The notes under the pieces are model-generated. The model was not told the DNA's origin, did no database searches, and worked only from the letters and a program-made list of their open reading frames with translations. The translations under genes were made by a program, and so were the position numbers. From Apostichopus japonicus (taxonomy: Eukaryota; Echinodermata; Holothuroidea; Aspidochirotida; Stichopodidae): a stretch of 64,000 bases of DNA. The DNA is taken from positions 10,985,917-11,049,916 of the forward strand of contig NC_092571.1 in NCBI RefSeq assembly GCF_037975245.1, given 5' to 3'. Shown here piece after piece: positions 47,944-59,854 of the stretch (position 1 is the first letter of the stretch; each line of letters opens with the position of its first letter).

Positions 47944-50280
47944 TATCAAACATGAGAACGATGACAGTGTAAATGAACTTCCATACAGCGTTACTTTTTT
48001 AACTGAGAATTGTAACGCTTAATTACAATTACCAGGCTTGCTGTATCACAAGAATGTGGTATGACACTAGCCCAGGTTATAGTAATTATGCATAGGCTAT
48101 GAGTATCCCACGTGTTATCTTCACTCTCACCTTTTGACTAAATTTCAAGATGGAAAAGTAGAAAGAGGCCGCCAACTACAGATCAGTGGGATACAACCGC
48201 GTGTTGGACACATTGCAAAATATGTAGGAATCAGAAACATTTATAAGGCAAAACCTACAGTTTACCGCTTCAAACTCTTAAGCGTGTCATAACCGAGGCA
48301 AGTACCGTGCTTCTACAAGTGATGTATGAACAAAGTAGATTTCATATACATCTTCTGTTTACAATGATTACTTCATCTACCTTCCTTAATGCTCATCTTA
48401 TGAAATATTGATTCCCTTACGTCTTGACTAATTGGAGTAAGATGGCATATGCTAATGCTCTGTTTCAGAATTTGACTCCCGGAAGTTTCGGGTAGATGAC
48501 ACGGATGAAGGATCTTGCCCTTGGTATTGGTTACGGGTTAGTCTTCGATGGTTATACATTACACAGATTCGACCATTAAAAAATAGACGATAAATGTACC
48601 AACTGGTTTCTGTCAATTTATTCACTTCTTTTCTCAAATTAATCACGGCGATGAAAATAATGATTATGAGACTCTTTACACTCGAATGCCTGTCGGTATC
48701 TAAAAGGAGCGTAAAATATTAAAAATATTCCTTAGTATTGTACGTCGTAACTTCAATGTCCTCGTGCCAATTCTTTTCTCTTCCTTTTAATAAGAGATTT
48801 GAATTGCCTCATCACCAGTTTCATCTACCACTCACGTTTCTACACTGATTCAACCGCTAACTTCGTGTTACATGGTAGAGATATTTTTGATGAAAAACAA
48901 CAAAGGTAAATCTTGCTTTGTTTGGGAGATATCCTACTAGCCTGGTGACTCACGCTTTTAACTCAAGTTTTAAACTCTGCGGGGTCAATATGATACTGCT
49001 CCTACAAAAGTCAATTTAAAGCGCATTTTCAACATAAGAAAACCGAGGACAGCTCACAAAATGCTATATTCTGTGTTACATTATTCCTTTTTAATATCAT
49101 GCATTGTGATTACACACAATATGTTTGTTTAAATTAACTGTTACTTTAAAGTTGAAAATTGTGCTACAAACATTAAAATAATCATAAGTCAATTACTTGA
49201 GTGCATTGAGAGAGGTATGCGTTATAGTTAGTGAATAAATACAGTCGATTATAATTAAAACCTAACTGACAGAGTATGTCCATATGTTACATATCTATAT
49301 CATTACTACAGTAATAGACCATGCTAGAATATTGCTTCTTTAAAGTTTCAATTAAGATTCTACTGATAAGTTGGGTGTATAAGTATAGTGGTTTCCTCAT
49401 TTACATAACACAAACGATAGCTACCAAAGGACATGGTGTGCATATATCCGTATAGTTTTAATACCGAAAGACGAGCACCCTGCTCGGCTATATCCCTCAT
49501 ATTATTTAATGTATCTAGTTTAGAGACCCTAAGATAAGGAAGCCTTACAGCAGCTTATTTGAGACCCTTTCAATGTTAGATCGTGGACGAAATATTGTAT
49601 GTGCTATGTAGTTCTTCCTTGTTTCATTTTTAACCATTGCATATACCTCCACGACATGTTTTGTCAAATGCTGAGCACGTCTTCATAACGATGGGAAAGT
49701 TGAATGGAGGTCGTGTTCTTCACGTCAAGTGAATATCTAATTATAAATTTGTATGTGTACTATAATGTATAATGTATTGTATATGTATTATAAAGTACTT
49801 CCTTGTTTCATTTTTTACCATTTGTATATATCTCCCTGACAATTATTTTAGAATGCTAAGCACATTTTCGTAAGGATGGGGACGCCGAATGGATCCCGTT
49901 TACTTCACGTAGAGTAAACATCTAATTAACTTAAAATGCCACCTGACGATTACCAGTGCTTCTATCATAACTGTACGATTCATTACTTAGTGGCAACCCT
50001 TCGTATTAGTAGCACCATTGGTCCTTCCTTTTGCGTCTTGTTACAGTAATACTTCTGATAGAGAACATAAATTAAGTAGCATACGTAATACCAGAAGATG
50101 TATATGAATGTATGAATGTATGTATTTTAGATCCTCCTGAAAGTAGGAACTCGCGAAGAAGCCTCATCAATTGGCTTATCAAAGCCGCAAGCTGACCGAA
50201 GTCGGTCTCTTAGATTCATATTTAACGTCCATGATTATAAATAGTCAACAACTCTGTAACTGGACGACATACATTAATCT

Positions 50281-50349
50281 TGGAGTAACTCGAACCGGAG
50301 ACCTTATGATTGGAAGGCACCGGCGTTAACCACTGAGCTAACTAATGCA
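50281..50349 (-). repeat. tRNA-Gly-like SINE head (best copy)
   Basis: Minus strand: TTAGTTAGCTCAGTGGTTAA (A box), GCCTTCCAATCAT (Gly-UCC-like anticodon loop) and GGTTCGAGTTACTCC (B-box-like). No closing acceptor stem. Confidence 0.65.
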
Positions 50350-51002
50350 TATCGTTACGATTACGCGTATTGGAGATATGCAACAACAAAAAACGTTTGT
50401 CTGTGTGCAAAGTATAGCATAAACGTAAACGATCTAGAATACCCTAATATGCGAGAATATTCCAACATTGTATCCAACGCACGCCGAAATTTAACAGTGT
50501 TAACACAGTGTGAGTAATCATCAATAAATTGACGTTCTCGTTAAGCTCCCAATTTTGTTAATAGGTTGCATCTTGGAGAGATTAATTCTTTAATCTCTAA
50601 ATTCTAGTTAAGAGACAAAGGATCAGGGAGCCTGACAAAAGCTAATGTGAGACCCTATCCGTGTAGATCGTGGATGAACACCGGCTCATTTCAAGTCTTC
50701 TCTTTTCGATAAGTGTCCAGAGGATAACGAGACAGGGTGTGAATTTGCTCCCGTTCCTGCTCCCGGGTCCGTCATTTAACGTCATCCGACGAACGAGAGT
50801 GTATGCCCTAGCATCGGACCATTTTCCTAAATTACTCGACCATACTGCAGTGCAGTCATGATGAACAAAGTTGTTTCGAAACCAAGCGAAGAACAGAAAC
50901 AAAGCCCTTTTCCCAAGTTCACAAACCAGAAATACCTAATCCACGGAAGACTCCGCACATCACCACTGCACTGCAGCAATGTTTGAATAGGTCAAGAGAA
51001 CC

Positions 51003-51073
51003 TGGCTCCTGGCGGAATTTTGATCCTGCAACCTAACGATTATGAGGCAGACACTCTTACCGCTGAACCAAGC
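51003..51073 (-). repeat. tRNA-Met-like SINE head (best copy)
   Basis: Minus strand: GGCTTGGTTCAGCGGTAAGA (A box), GTCTGCCTCATAATCG (CAT anticodon loop as in tRNA-Met) and GGTTGCAGGATCAAAATTCC in the T-arm position with a degraded B box. Other copies at 17119-17190, 10043-10092 and 58765-58837. Confidence 0.6.
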
Positions 51074-51301
51074 CTTTGCCTTAATATAGCATAGGGGTGG
51101 ATAAATGATTTCACAAAGGAGAGAGTAATGCTCCAGTGTTGTTGAAGCATACCTCCTTGTAGGGATGTATGTGTCCTTCCCCATTCTGAGGCTTATTTAA
51201 AAAGTTACAACTTATGAGTTCATATCAATGATGACGATACAGCTGTCCCGCGATGATGTAGGATATAACCTTATTATGTTTTTACTGACAGAAACACTTC
51301 T

Positions 51302-52483
51302 CTAATTGTTGTGCGATACATTAAAATCGAAATGAATAACGCTTTCATATAGATTTTCAATGACCTTACTTCCTGTTCTTCCTGCTTCTCCTTTTCGTCT
51401 TTTTGTGTACAAAAAATAAATAACTATAATCAAAGTGACTATAACTAATAGGCCTACAATAACGGTTGTCACTGTGAAGTCAGTGGTTGAGTTACGCTTT
51501 TGCTGAATGGTTATCGTCTTAGTTATATTCTTTGATCCTGCGATTACTCGGCATTTGATCGAATATTGATCTTCTAATTTCGTTTCATTTTTAAAGCTAA
51601 TGGTAAGTTGCATCGATTCATATCCGTTAATTGAGTGAGACACGTTGGCATTGGAAATGATATTTCGGCTTTCAGATAAATCCCATTCGATTGATGCTTG
51701 GATTCGAGGAAATGTAAGGCATGTTAGAGTTATGTTTCCCCCTTCCATAACATTTACAGTCTGAGGCTCTACCGTTACTTGTAAATCTTCGTATACAGTA
51801 ATATTTGGAGTTGAGATGCAGTAGTCCTTGTCAATGCCATTCTTATTACTACACACTAATCTGCTGTTATTATACAGTGTAGATACATTGTGTATACGTC
51901 TCAACACTACGTTCTCGCTAGTATCTATACATATGGGCTGCACGGTGATATGTTCATTTTCATTTGCAATGTATAGGTCAATTGCAATGTCTTTAGGACA
52001 GTATAAATCAAAGTTCTCTCCTGCAAAAAAGATGCCGTCAAATCCATTTATTAGAACACATTCATTCATCTGACGGTTCACCACTTGAAGACGTGCTTTT
52101 ATTTCTTCGTCCCAAAACGCCCATTTAATAAGACTATACCAAGGGAAATCCCAAGTACATGAATATATAGCTGAATCCGACGTATGCAGATCTAGAATCA
52201 ATAACTTATACTCTTCCTTGGAGGATAAAACTCGATAGCGTTCGTCGTTAGCCTTTAGGTTACCACCTTGAAGTAACAACTGAGTATGTGGATCTTGCCC
52301 TTTCAGTATCTTAACATTCTTAGCCCCTTCAGGAGGATTGCATTTTAGAACAACGGTATCAGCGGTGTACGCAAAGAATCTTCGTTCCATATCAGAATAT
52401 GTGGTATTGAACGTCATTCCTTCTCCGTTAACAGACCGAAGCATCCAGTTTAGTAACACAACAGATAAGAGAAAGTGCTCCAT
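51302..52483 (-). CDS. Single-exon IgSF type I membrane receptor (array gene 5)
   Basis: 393 residues, intact, closest to gene 3. Signal peptide MEHFLLSVVLLNWML to VNG at residue 20. V-like domain with C48 (VLKC) and C109 (DSAIYSC). Middle domain with the same cysteine set, plus a one-residue insertion (CSNKNG). C2-like domain with LTC, IEWDLS and IKC. Membrane helix ~339-359 followed by KRRK. Tail ends near Y379-E-S-V. Numerous N-glycosylation sequons. Predicted plasma-membrane receptor of unknown ligand. The start is supported by alignment with gene 3 and by the shared upstream sequence from the ATG outwards. Its 3' flank is the array spacer and its 5' flank matches gene 3's, so genes 3 and 5 are the most recent intact duplicates. 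Confidence 0.85.
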   Translation of the reverse strand: MEHFLLSVVLLNWMLRSVNGEGMTFNTTYSDMERRFFAYTADTVVLKCNPPEGAKNVKILKGQDPHTQLLLQGGNLKANDERYRVLSSKEEYKLLILDLHTSDSAIYSCTWDFPWYSLIKWAFWDEEIKARLQVVNRQMNECVLINGFDGIFFAGENFDLYCPKDIAIDLYIANENEHITVQPICIDTSENVVLRRIHNVSTLYNNSRLVCSNKNGIDKDYCISTPNITVYEDLQVTVEPQTVNVMEGGNITLTCLTFPRIQASIEWDLSESRNIISNANVSHSINGYESMQLTISFKNETKLEDQYSIKCRVIAGSKNITKTITIQQKRNSTTDFTVTTVIVGLLVIVTLIIVIYFLYTKRRKGEAGRTGSKVIENLYESVIHFDFNVSHNN

Positions 52484-53132
52484 AACGAATTATATTTACC
52501 AAACACAAAGAATTGTCAGATTTTTTAACATTTAGCCAAAACTTTCCTTGTTATGTCTTGTCGGAAGGTTCCAAGTTGATTAATGTGCCAAACGTTTAGG
52601 TTATATTTTTAAAATATTACATAAGTATTGTTACTAATAACACATCGAAAAGGTAGTAACCTTTAAAAGTTGTTCCTCTCATGTAAAATAAAAAGTGAAC
52701 TGTAATAAACATCATCATTACTTTTAACAGGAACTTCAATCTGACCATGTGAAAATCTGATTGAAAACAAACCCCTAGAGTCTAGGGCCTAGACTGAAGA
52801 ATACAGTTTTAGATCATATAGTCAAACTAAGTACTGCCATACATCTCTGTTTCAATTTCATTTTCACACACACACACACATAACAGCTTAACAGCTTCAT
52901 TGTAAGATGCCTTTGCACCTTTGTATTACACGGCTCAATAAAAGCTTATGGCGTTATTCTTCAATCGTTTATAACAGATTACAACACGACTCATTTCATT
53001 CTGGGATGTTCTTTTGCTCTGCAGCTGAGTGTTTGTAATTTATCATGTAACTTTCATTCCCAACTTAGTTAGCACGTTATACGTAGTATATGTATATATA
53101 CGTGTACACACACACACACACACGCATATACA

Positions 53133-53199
<67 letters not shown>

Positions 53200-53350
53200 A
53201 TATATATATATCTAGAGTAAGGTAAAATATATCTAGAGTAAGGTAAAATATGTCACCAAAAACAGAACTAGTATTGTTCGATACAGGTGACAAACGCCTA
53301 CAGTGGAATTACGACCTTCCTTACCGGTTTCGAACCGCTGGACATACAAT
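52484..53350. other. 5' flank of gene 5, with a private insert
   Basis: 52484-52870 matches the flank of gene 3. 52880-53516 is extra and includes microsatellites (53107-53123 CA, 53130-53210 TA). A 53212-53350 piece resembles the upstream flank at 3297-3415 (CTAGAGTAAGG, ATATGTCA, GAACTAG, GAATTACGACCTT). No gene; the Ile-Tyr frames here are microsatellite artefacts. Confidence 0.6.
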
Positions 53351-53352
53351 CG

Positions 53353-53423
53353 GCGTCCATAGCCTAGTGGTTAGGGTGTCCGCGTACAGAGCTGAAGGCC
53401 CGGGTTCGAATCCCGGTGGAGGC
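53353..53423 (+). tRNA. tRNA-like sequence (probable tRNA pseudogene or SINE head)
   Basis: It folds as a cloverleaf: acceptor GCGTCCA with TGGAGGC (one G-G mismatch), D arm GCCT...GGGT with loop AGTGGTTA, anticodon stem TCCGC with GCTGA (one mismatch) and loop GTACAGA, T arm CCGGG TTCGAAT CCCGG. The A box (TAGCCTAGTGGT) and B box (GGTTCGAATCC) are both good, and TTTTTT follows at 53430, a pol III stop. The anticodon would be ACA, not used by normal animal tRNA-Cys, so function as a tRNA is doubtful. It lies in DNA absent upstream of gene 3. Confidence 0.45.
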
Positions 53424-53470
53424 TGGAAGTTTTTTCACTGTTCTTGATTTTCCAACTCATTACGATTTTC

Positions 53471-53473
<3 letters not shown>

Positions 53474-53517
<44 letters not shown>
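53474..53517. repeat. (TA)n microsatellite
   Basis: Pure TA dinucleotide run ahead of sequence shared with 19669 onward. Confidence 0.95.
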
Positions 53518-53519
<2 letters not shown>

Positions 53520-53790
53520 TACTGTTTTTGTTATTACTACGGTAAGTCGTAAATACTGATGCTAAAGCCGGATGTTAAGAAAAATCAACAATTATGGAAA
53601 TATTCACTATGTATCCTGCACTAAAGGGCCTTTTATTAAAAGCCGATGGGCATTTGCGTAGTCATTGTTCAAACAGAAACAGTCGAACATTTGTCGAGAC
53701 GATTTTTGGTAGCGTAAGCTTTTTAACTCTGTATTTAGCTTTTACAATCATATGTCAACGCTCATATACGCTAATATACTATGTTAACGC

Positions 53791-53801
53791 TAATATATAT
53801 G

Positions 53802-53887
<86 letters not shown>

Positions 53888-53911
53888 AATATATATATGT
53901 ATATATATATA

Positions 53912-53987
<76 letters not shown>

Positions 53988-53994
53988 TATATAA
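53791..53994. repeat. Long (TA)n microsatellite with TAAA interruptions
   Basis: About 200 bases of TA repeats, counterpart of 24888-25058. It occupies the site just beyond where the LINE was inserted in the other duplicate. Confidence 0.95.
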
Positions 53995-56900
53995 TATCAG
54001 ATAATTCCGAAAACCCCTTATCCAACTCTACTTGTATTGACCGCCTATGTAGGAACTTTACAAGCCAAGGAATCAGCCATGATTCATTGATAAAGCGAGA
54101 TATTGACACAATGTCATTGACTAATGACTGCACACACTTTTCAAGACACATCCTTATTGTACGCAAACTAACGATTTTCCCCAGTTTTGCAAACATTACA
54201 CGAGGTAGTGAAACTTCTGCAAATTGTTAATATTAATACTTGCTGTGTGAATTGGTCTAGAGGCAATCATACTTTGGGGAAATTGAATTTTTGGAATTGG
54301 AGAAGTCAGGGCAGTTTCCACAGATTGGCATATCACTATGTTCGAATGGTGTAATTGGGGCTAATCTATAAGAAACATATTTAAATGCCCACCGATGACT
54401 TTTACTGTATTCATTTGCCTACTTACATCATTAACGTTAATGCAACGGGACGTGTATCCTCATTCACACCAGGACATAACAGTGAAATATTTTTACTGAC
54501 CTCGTGAGGTGTACGTTCAATAATACGATTTAAACATTGACAATTTTTCTTTACTAACTATCTAACATTTGACCTTTAGTTAACACTTTTAACTTCTGAC
54601 CCTGGACCCTATGAAGTCAAAACCAACAGAGGCTCAACTGCGGTAACCTTCACCAAGTTTGAAATCTATCAGGCTTAGGATTCAAGAGAATCGACATACA
54701 TTTTCGCTGAACTGAATTTGATTAATCGTTTGTAAAATAATACAAGCTAGACATGTAAACAATTCTGTCTGATTTGCTACGCAATGACTAGCGTGCACCC
54801 ACCAAGTCACACTATCGCAGTAACGTATAGAAGAAGTTTCACCGTGGTTGACATTTTACGGCTCTACTATTCAGACCGGGACGCGATTTGTTTTTCCCGA
54901 ACAGGTTTGCAAGTGTGCGTAAATAGTCGTTCATGATTGGTCGGAAAAGTTACGTCATCACCATAGAAACCTTAACTTCGAGGTTCTGCATCCATTTGTT
55001 GCAACGAAGATATACCCGTTCAAAATTACCCGTAGCTTTTCGTATATATATTCAGATATGTTTGTAAATGGTTTAGACATATTTAGCACACTAGTATTGT
55101 ATGATCTACTTTGATCGAAGTTTTCTGTGAAGGCATTAATCGATAACATCGCACAGTGAAAGTTTCGTACAGGGTGCATCACACAAGCGCTGTAGGTCTA
55201 TATGTATTATCACTCTGTACATAGTGCAATGACGGAAAAAAATCAACCTATACACTATACTGTTTTGCGTATATTCACTCAAGACTCGTGAACTCGCGTC
55301 CTGAAGTTGCTTTTAGTGTAGGCCTACCCATTCCACGAAACGAATTCTGATTTCAATAGAACGGTTCACGAATCGTGGATAACGTAAACACGAACCAATT
55401 AGAATGTAGCGTATGTATCATAAGTGAGGTCAACATGTTATCCAAGCATTTAACTCTGTACACAGTGCAGTGACGGAAATATATCACACTATACACTATA
55501 CTGTTTTGCGTATATTCACTCAAGACTCGTGAACTCGCGACGTTAAGTTGCTTTTAGTGTAGGCCTACCCATTCCACGAAACGAATTCTGATTTCAATAG
55601 AACGGCTCACGAATCGTGGATAACGTAAACACGAACCAAATAGAATGTATCATAAGTGAGGTCAACATGTAATCCAAGCATTAAAAGTAAAGTTAGGGCG
55701 TTTGAAGGGAAACCCCTTAACAAGACTCAATGGAGTGTCAGTGTGTAACTCGGTATATGTCTTCGAACTTCAAAGCGATGGTCATTATTGATGCTGACGT
55801 CACGAGCAATCTGATTGGCTGAAAACTCCGTAATTGCAAACCTGTTTGGGGAAAAATATCGCGACCGGGACAGACATTCGCGTCCAATTAACGTCAATCC
55901 CGCGAAATATCAACTTAGAAAAGTTACTTGTGCAGGACATATGCATAGGAACTGCACTATTTTGTTCTTAAAAACGTGCTTTATTTCGAACCATTACAAT
56001 TAAGTATTACTGTAAAATAAGATGTCCTTCGATCGGAGTAGATTTCCAGACGACGCGGTTGATAGGATCAAACCTTTTCTTCTTTATAACATTTAAGATT
56101 GGCTAATTTTGAAGATGGCGATCGATCGATTTACCCCCCATAAGACGATTTCCAATTAACTGGCCCTTATAACGGTCATCTCTCTAAGTGTTTCAAGTAC
56201 TAAATTTTGCAATTAATGTTCTATATCGTTTTAACCAGTTAAGCAGAAATTTAGCACAAATGCAACTTACAACCAAAACGAATTCATCATGTCATTTTAG
56301 ACCAAATTATTCTTCCTGATTCGGTTTCACGGAAGTCGATAAATCCTCAACATTGGTCAATGAAAACTCTAAACACATGCTATGATGGTTTTTCTTGGAT
56401 TTTTCAACTTTGTTATTTCATTGCTGGGATAAAATTTATATTATCATCATAAGGTATCTTTATTTCCTGGTATTAAGGTCAATACGAATATTGTTAATAA
56501 TGAATGTGCTGTGTATATCTTCCTTGTTTCATTTTTAACCATTGCATATACCTCCACGACATGTTTTGTCAAATGCTGAGCACGTCTTCATAACGATGGG
56601 AAAGTTGAATGGAGGTCGTCTTCTTCACGTCAAGTGAATAACTATTTTAAATTTGTATGTGTGTTATAATGTATTATGTATTGTAAATGTATCGTAAAGT
56701 GCTTCATTGTTTTACTTTTTACCATTGTATATATCTCCCTGACAATTATTTTAGAATGCTAAGCACATATTCGTAAGGATGGGGACGCCGAATGGAGCCC
56801 GTGTACTTCACGTCGAGTAAACATCTAATTAACATAAAATGTCACCTGATGATTGCCAGCACTGCCATCAAAACTACATCATTAGTGGCAACTCTTCGTA

Positions 56901-57340
56901 TAAGTAGCACCATTGGTCCTTCCTTTTGCGTCTTGTTACAGTAACACTTCTGATGGAGAACATAAATTAAGTAGCATACGTAATACCATAAGATGTATAT
57001 GAATGCATGAGTATATGTATCTTAGATAATCCTGCAAGTAGTAACTCGCGAAGAAGCCTCATTGTCTTATCAAAACCGCAAGCTGACCGAAGTCAGTCTC
57101 TTAGATTCATAGTTAACGTCCATGATTATGAATTGTCAACAACTCTATAACTAACCACTGACCTAACAAATGTATCTCGTTACGATTAGGCGATTAGAGA
57201 TATGCAACAACAAAAAAGCGTTTGTCTGTGTGCAAAGTATATCAGGGACGTCAAAGATAAAGAATACCGTAATATGCGAGAATATTTCAAAGTTCGCTCG
57301 CCGAAATTCAACAGTGTCAACACACTGTAAGTAACCGTAA
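53995..57340. repeat. Segmental duplication block, no gene seen
   Basis: Sister of 25059-27990. Differences: a ~47-base insert near 54440-54480 (CATTCACACCAGGACATAAC), a local tandem duplication at 55211-55690 and no C-run at 56158. Dimer at 56500-56830. Confidence 0.75.
55211..55690. repeat. Local ~240-base tandem duplication
   Basis: The segment from ACTCTGTACA...ACGGAA to ...ATCCAAGCATT occurs twice (55211-55452 and 55455-55682) but once in the sister block (26250-26480). Confidence 0.85.
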
Positions 57341-58316
57341 TAGACCGGCAGCCCAGTGCACTTTGATCAAACGAACGAGGTACCAATATCTGAGTATTGG
57401 AACATTTGTGGAAAAACCCAGTATATCCAAAAGTGGATGTCTGCCGTGGTCGCTCTGCTGCATGTGGCCCCTGGGGCCGGTTAAAGGGGGCCCAAAAATG
57501 CATCTGATCAAACGAACGAGGTACCACTTGAAACCAATGTCAACTTAATGCATGAATGCCACAAAGTACTGAATGGCCTATGCCAGACAAATTTTCTGCT
57601 GCAAAGGGCCCGCCAGACGCCCCCAAATATGGCCCAAATGCCCATTAGCGTAGCATTGACCCAGATTAAATATGCAAGGTACCACTCAAAATCGGTTTGG
57701 AATGTTCGGGTTGATCTTACAGACTATGGAAATCATCATGCCAGACAAATTTTCTGCTACAAAGGGCCCGCCAGACGCCCCAAAAGGGCCCATAAAAATG
57801 CATTTGATCAAACGAACGAGGTACCACTTGAAACCAATGTCAACTTAATGCATGAATGCCACAAAGTACTGAATGGCCCATGCCAGACAAATTTTCTGCT
57901 GCTAAGGGCCCGCCAGACGCCCCCAAATATGGCATTGACCCGGATTAAATATGCAAGGTACCACTCAAAACCGGTTTGGAACCACACAAAAACAAAATTA
58001 AATGCAAAGGTACATTTTTTTAGGGGCCCTTCTTGGGCGTCTGGCGGGCCCTTTGCAGCAGAAAATTTGTCTGGCATGGGCCATTCAGTACTATGTGGCA
58101 TTCATGCATTAAGTTGACATTGGTTTCAAGTGGTACCTCATTCGTTTGATTAGATGCATTTTTGGGCCCCCTTTAACCGGCCCCAGGGGCCACATGCAGC
58201 AGAGCGACCACGGCAGACATCCACTTTTGGATATACTGGGTTTTTCCACAAATGTTCCAATACTCAGATATTGGTACCTCGTTCGTTTGATCAAAGTGCA
58301 CTGGGCTGCCGGTCTA
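57341..58316. mobile_element. 976-bp foldback element with TAA target duplication
   Basis: Arms of about 280 bases are almost perfect inverted repeats starting TAGACCGGCAGCCCAGTG. The flanks are TAA (57338-57340 and 58317-58319), and removing the element gives AACCGTAAATGAATG, which matches the uninterrupted homologue near 16598-16612. The centre holds direct repeats (57504-57615, 57805-57915). It is non-coding; the in-frame proteins across the arms are chance. TAA duplication suggests a PIF/Harbinger-type MITE. Confidence 0.88.
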
Positions 58317-58850
58317 TAAATGAATGGAACATTCGCGTTAAGCTCACTGGTTTATTGAAAGGTTGCATCTGGGAGAGATTTTTTCTTTAATCTATAAAGT
58401 TTAGTTTGGACCCTATCCGTGTTAGATCGTGGATGAACACCGGCTTATTTCAAGTCTTCTCTTTTCGATAAGTGTTCTGAGGATACGAGGCAGGGGTGTG
58501 AATTTGTCCCCATTACATGCTCCCGGGACCGCCATTTAACGTCCCCATGCGACAGATGAGAGTGTATGCCCCAGCATATGACCACTTTCTTAAATTACTC
58601 GACCTTACTGCAGTGCAGTCATGAGGAAAAAAGTTGTTTCGAAACCAAGTGAAGAACAGAAACAAACCCCTTTTCCCAAGTTCACACACCAGAAATACCA
58701 AATCCACTGAAGACTCCGCACATCACCACTGCACTGCAGAAATGTTTGAATAGGTCAAGAGAATCTTGCTCCTGGCGGAATTTTGAACCTTCAACCTAAC
58801 GATTGTGAGGCGGACACTATTACCGCTGAACCAAGCAGTTGCATTGAATG
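58317..58850. repeat. Array spacer fragment, no gene seen
   Basis: Corresponds to 9560-10100 and 16610-17200. Ends with a tRNA-Met-like repeat (58765-58837, minus). The TA-target element follows, and the spacer resumes at 63626. Confidence 0.7.
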
Positions 58851-59854
58851 TACACTGAAAAATTTAAATTGGTTCACCGACTAACATAACGTTAGTCCAT
58901 CTGGTGCCTCTCCCGACTAACATAGCCATAGTCAGTTGCTATACCGACTAATTTATTCCTTAGTCAGTTGGATTTCTTAGTCGGTCAGCTTAGTCGATCA
59001 ACAATTTCTTAGTCGGTAAATGTATATTAGTCAGTTACATTAGTTGGTGACATTAGTCGGTCTTTACCGACTAATTTATATGAGCCACCGACTAGTTTAT
59101 AGCAGGTTTTACATTAGTCAGGATGGTGCCTCTCCCGACTAACCTTTCTTAGTCGGTATCGACTGACTAGTTGCACTGACTAGAATCACTGAAAGAATTA
59201 AACCCGACTAGTTTCACTGACTAGCATCACTGAAAGAAAAGAGAGCAGAAGAAACACAAATAATGTGTACGTTGGCAGTATTTATTTCTGATAAAACTTC
59301 TGATGTCTACAAAGGCTGACTATCGACAGATAGAGAAGAAATCACTGTAAACAAAAATCTGAAAATATGATTTTAGTCCAACAAAGTTAAGACAAGTTAA
59401 TGGATCAAACATGAATCGCAAAAGTATAGCACTGCACAATAATGCAAAGTTGAATCTTGGGCAAGGGTTCCTCATGACTTTCGTTTTAAAGTGGTACCCC
59501 AAATCGACACCAGTTAAGTCTTCACGAACAAAGAGTGTTTCTCTTAACTACAAATGGCCTCCCACTTGTCTTCAGGAAGCCAAAATCTGCACCATTACTG
59601 ACCTGTGAACAGAAAATATGATATACGTGTAAGTACAGATGCAGATATAGCTGATAACTCACATTATCCTAAACATACATTTACATTAATAAAATTTTAT
59701 AACATATTGGGAGGTATACATTTAAATCTAGGTCCCTCAAATTATAAGCGAGGAATAGCAGCTTTACCAAATAATTATTAGCTTTGCACAGCATAACACC
59801 AAGTTATTTTTCAAAGTTTAATAATTATGTTAATCATGTTAATAATGATCCCAA

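Larger units (their letters stand above)
47944..51300. repeat. Array spacer between genes 4 and 5, no gene seen
   Basis: Related to 6678-10328 and 13749-17420 with a private ~270-base segment near 49060-49320 and an internal deletion near 48285. It includes a dimer (49595-49930) and tRNA-like repeats (50281-50349, 51003-51073). Confidence 0.75.

Noticed and set aside
53029-54196. Open frames rich in Ile-Tyr (for example 53029-53220, 53594-53926, 53771-54196)
   Set aside because: They are translations of TA microsatellites and have no protein character.
57186-58390. Long frames on both strands in the foldback element, including a 189-residue one
   Set aside because: The repeated, mirror-image peptides come from the inverted arms; no known domain.
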